This document shows, piece by piece, positions 8,011 through 10,422 of a DNA stretch of 10,422 bases (within the stretch, counting starts at the first letter, position 1; every line of letters starts with the position of its first letter). The stretch lies in the NCBI GenBank assembly GCA_027066255.1, contig JAMOOA010000106.1, forward strand, positions 1-10,422. Reading direction: 5' to 3'. The DNA is from Candidatus Altimarinota bacterium (GTDB lineage Bacteria; Patescibacteriota; Gracilibacteria; BD1-5; UBA6164). The notes under the pieces are model-generated. The model saw only the letters and a list, made by a program, of their open reading frames with translations. It did no database searches and was not told where the DNA came from. Position numbers and translations under genes: made by a program.

Positions 8011-10422
8011 ATGGCTCAATTATTCAAGAGAAATATCCTCAAGGAAAACCTTGAAAACCTTGAAATTCCAGATTTTGAATGAAAACTAGAAATAGTAAAA
8101 AAGTGGAACAACTATTACCATAAAGGAACACTTAAGACAGATAAAGAAATATCAGTTGCTCCCGATTGGACTAAAGATTTTCTTTGAAATATTTTGGATT
8201 ATGCTGGCACATCGGAGGAAGAGTATACTTATGCAGTAGAGTATACAGTATTATGACAAAGACCAGATTTTGTATTGGGATATTTTGAAACAAAAAAGAG
8301 TTTTGTAGTAGGAGAACTCAAAGATGCAAAAACCTCACTCGATGCCCCTCAAAAGAGAGAGTGAAGCGTAACTCCTATTCAACAAGCCTTTAAGTATAAA
8401 TGAGGACTTCGAGATAGTAGTTTTGTTATTGTTTCAAATTTTTACGAAACTCGTTTGTATCACGATAATCATCTTGATTATGAACTATGGACACTTGATG
8501 ACCTCATAAACCCAAAAGATAATTATTTCTTATTTCGAAAGTTTTATTATCTGCTCTGCGAGAAAAATCTTATCTCAAAAAGAGGAGAGAGTAATACAAA
8601 ATCGCTTATATCTTTCATTCGAACAAAAGAAAAGGAAATTACAAAGAAGTTTTACGGAGAATATACACTTCTCAGAAAAGAACTCTTTAAGGATATAGTA
8701 GCTCAGAACTCATCCCAAGATAAAAAAATAAATCTCGACTTTGCTCTAGGGAAAACACAAAAAATAATAGACAGGATTATATTTATTCACTTTTGTGAAG
8801 ATTTATGACTCCTCCCAGCTGATAAGCTCAAAGAAGTGATAGATTTTTGAGAAAAGTCACTCTCAAGCACTTGGGATACGCTCAAGAATTTCTTTCGAGC
8901 CGTAGATTCTGGAAGCGAGAAACTCGGGATTCCTGATTGATATAATGGCTGACTTTTTCGTCTTGATGAAAAACTCAATAACCTCAAAGTATGAGATAGT
9001 ATTTCAGATATAGAAGAACTCAAGGATAAAATACACAAAAAAGAGGAAGTAACACTTTCAAAGCGAAAGAAAGATGGAGTATTTTATACTCCTGAGTATA
9101 TAGTCGACTATATAGTAAAAAATTCTGTTGGGAAGAAGATAGAAGACTGGGAGGAAGAACTCAAACTCAAACATAAACTCAAGGAAGATATTCTTGATAA
9201 AAACTATAGTAAAAGAGCGATTTCCGTATACGAAGAACTTCGAGAACGAGTGCAAAATATCACTGTCCTCGACCCTGCTTGTGGTTCAGGAGCTTTCCTT
9301 GTAAAAGTATTTGATTTTCTCTACCAAAAAAATAAAGATATCACGAAAACACTCGAGGATTTAGGAGTGAATCAAGGACTTTTCTCGAGTGAAGCACACT
9401 TCAAGACAATCCTCCAAAACAATATCTACGGAGTAGACCTCAACGATGAATCCGTAGAAATCACCAAACTCTCCCTCTGGCTCAAGACAGCAATAAAATG
9501 AAGGAAACTTGCAAACCTAGACGGTAATATAAAATGCTGAAATTCCCTCATCGATGATCCAGCTATTGCCTGAGACAAAGCCTTTAATTGGCAAGAGAAT
9601 TTTCCACAGATTTTCAAAGATGGTTGATTTGATATTATTGTCGGGAATCCTCCTTATATTGAAATACAAAAGTTAAGTTCTCAGGATGTATCATTTTTAA
9701 GAAAAAAATATGAATCTGCTTTAGAAAAAAATATAGATATTTATATCGCCTTTTATGAACGATGAATAAGTCTCCTGAAAGATAATGGAATTATATCTTA
9801 TATAACTCCAAATAGATTTTTAAATAGTGATTATTGAGAATTACTTTTAAAGTTTTTACAAAAATATAATATCTTAAGAGTTTTACATTTTCGCCATTAT
9901 TTAGTTTTTGAGGATGCGGATACTTATACTTTAATACTTTCTATTCAGAAAAATAAACAGGATAATATTATTGAATACATTGAAGTAAGAGATATTTTCA
10001 AAGACAACAGTGAAGAGGTTATGATGTTGATAAATGATAGATGAAATATAAGAAAAATTTCCCCTGAATTTAAGGGTGAAAAATTTTGGTATTTCATGAA
10101 TGATAAGGAGAGATATATATTCAATAAAAGTTATAATAATTCGGAGGTGTTAGGTGGTTTCTTAGATGAATTTTTTGTTTGAATTCAAACGAGTTATGAT
10201 AGTTTTTATATTTTAAAATATATTAAAGATATTAATGAGAGTATAGGATTGTATTATTCTAAGTATCTTGATACAGAAATTGAGCTTGAAAAATGATCTC
10301 TTCTTGAAATTATATCAAATCCAAACATTAAAAAATATTCAATTCAAAGTGAAAGAAATTATGTCCTATTTCCATATAAGGATGGAGATTTATTAAATTA
10401 TAATATAATCCAATCAGAATAC
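8011..10422 (+). CDS. Type IIG restriction enzyme/adenine methyltransferase (partial, right end cut)
   Basis: The first 804 residues of a single-chain restriction-modification enzyme with 19 UGA codons; the 3' end is outside the window. The N-terminal nuclease is of the PD-(D/E)xK type: P85-D86 and E102-L-K104. A helical linker follows (~120-340). The N6-adenine methyltransferase core has the motif X-like stretch GVFYTPEYIVDYIV (356-369), SAM motif I DPACGSGAFL (421-430), IYGVDL with D476, and catalytic NPPY (546-549). The rest (~550-804) is the start of the target-recognition region. Such enzymes cut DNA near a specific site and methylate that site in one polypeptide. Start ATG 8011 has the only Shine-Dalgarno-like AGGA (7999-8002) in the window. 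Codon use changes sharply near 9640: CTC for Leu is dominant before and nearly absent after. Confidence 0.9.

Noticed and set aside
8455..9501. Two separate short genes in the restriction region
   Set aside because: They are pieces of one frame split at UGA codons; together they carry nuclease and methyltransferase motifs in the usual Type IIG order.

Overview
The window reads as chromosomal DNA of a candidate-phyla bacterium that translates UGA as glycine (genetic code 25), as known in Gracilibacteria (BD1-5) and Absconditabacteria (SR1). With the standard code every large gene breaks into fragments. With UGA read as Gly, eight long frames open and give recognisable families, and the UGA codons fall on invariant glycines, for example in the class II synthetase motif 3 of PheS, the PRPP loop of Prs, the NFGGD motif of ApbE and the GLHKRGYR stretch of an RlmL-type methyltransferase. 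I count about 73 in-frame UGA codons. All visible stops are UAA or UAG. The phylum is inferred from the code and not from 16S.

Layout. 1-800 is the 3' end of an rRNA operon: 23S rRNA end, 5S rRNA, tRNA-Arg(UCU), tRNA-Val(UAC) and a clean intrinsic terminator. 800-1264 holds no intact gene, but a probable decayed coding sequence with a perfect 18-bp inverted repeat. 1265-3296 (+) is a two-gene unit: an EamA-type transporter and a THUMP/RlmL-like rRNA guanine-N2 methyltransferase. 3293-7831 (-) is a five-gene run in the order pheS, FMN-binding lipoprotein, apbE flavin transferase, a long divergent PRPP synthetase, and a HAD hydrolase. The two runs meet tail to tail and share a TTAA that gives both UAA stops. 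A 179-bp divergent promoter region (7832-8010) separates pheS from a Type IIG restriction-modification gene (+) that runs off the right edge.

How the genes fit together. The most notable unit is the lipoprotein plus ApbE pair. The lipoprotein carries a C-terminal flavinylation-like motif and ApbE is the enzyme that would attach FMN to it. The two are in the same frame and separated only by one UAG and one Ser codon. The acceptor is exported but the transferase has no visible signal peptide. The restriction gene shows a sharp codon-use break just after its NPPY motif, suggesting that the target-recognition part was swapped. Shine-Dalgarno sequences are absent in front of nearly all genes, and the two best promoters share a TATAGT -10 with a 16-nt spacer.
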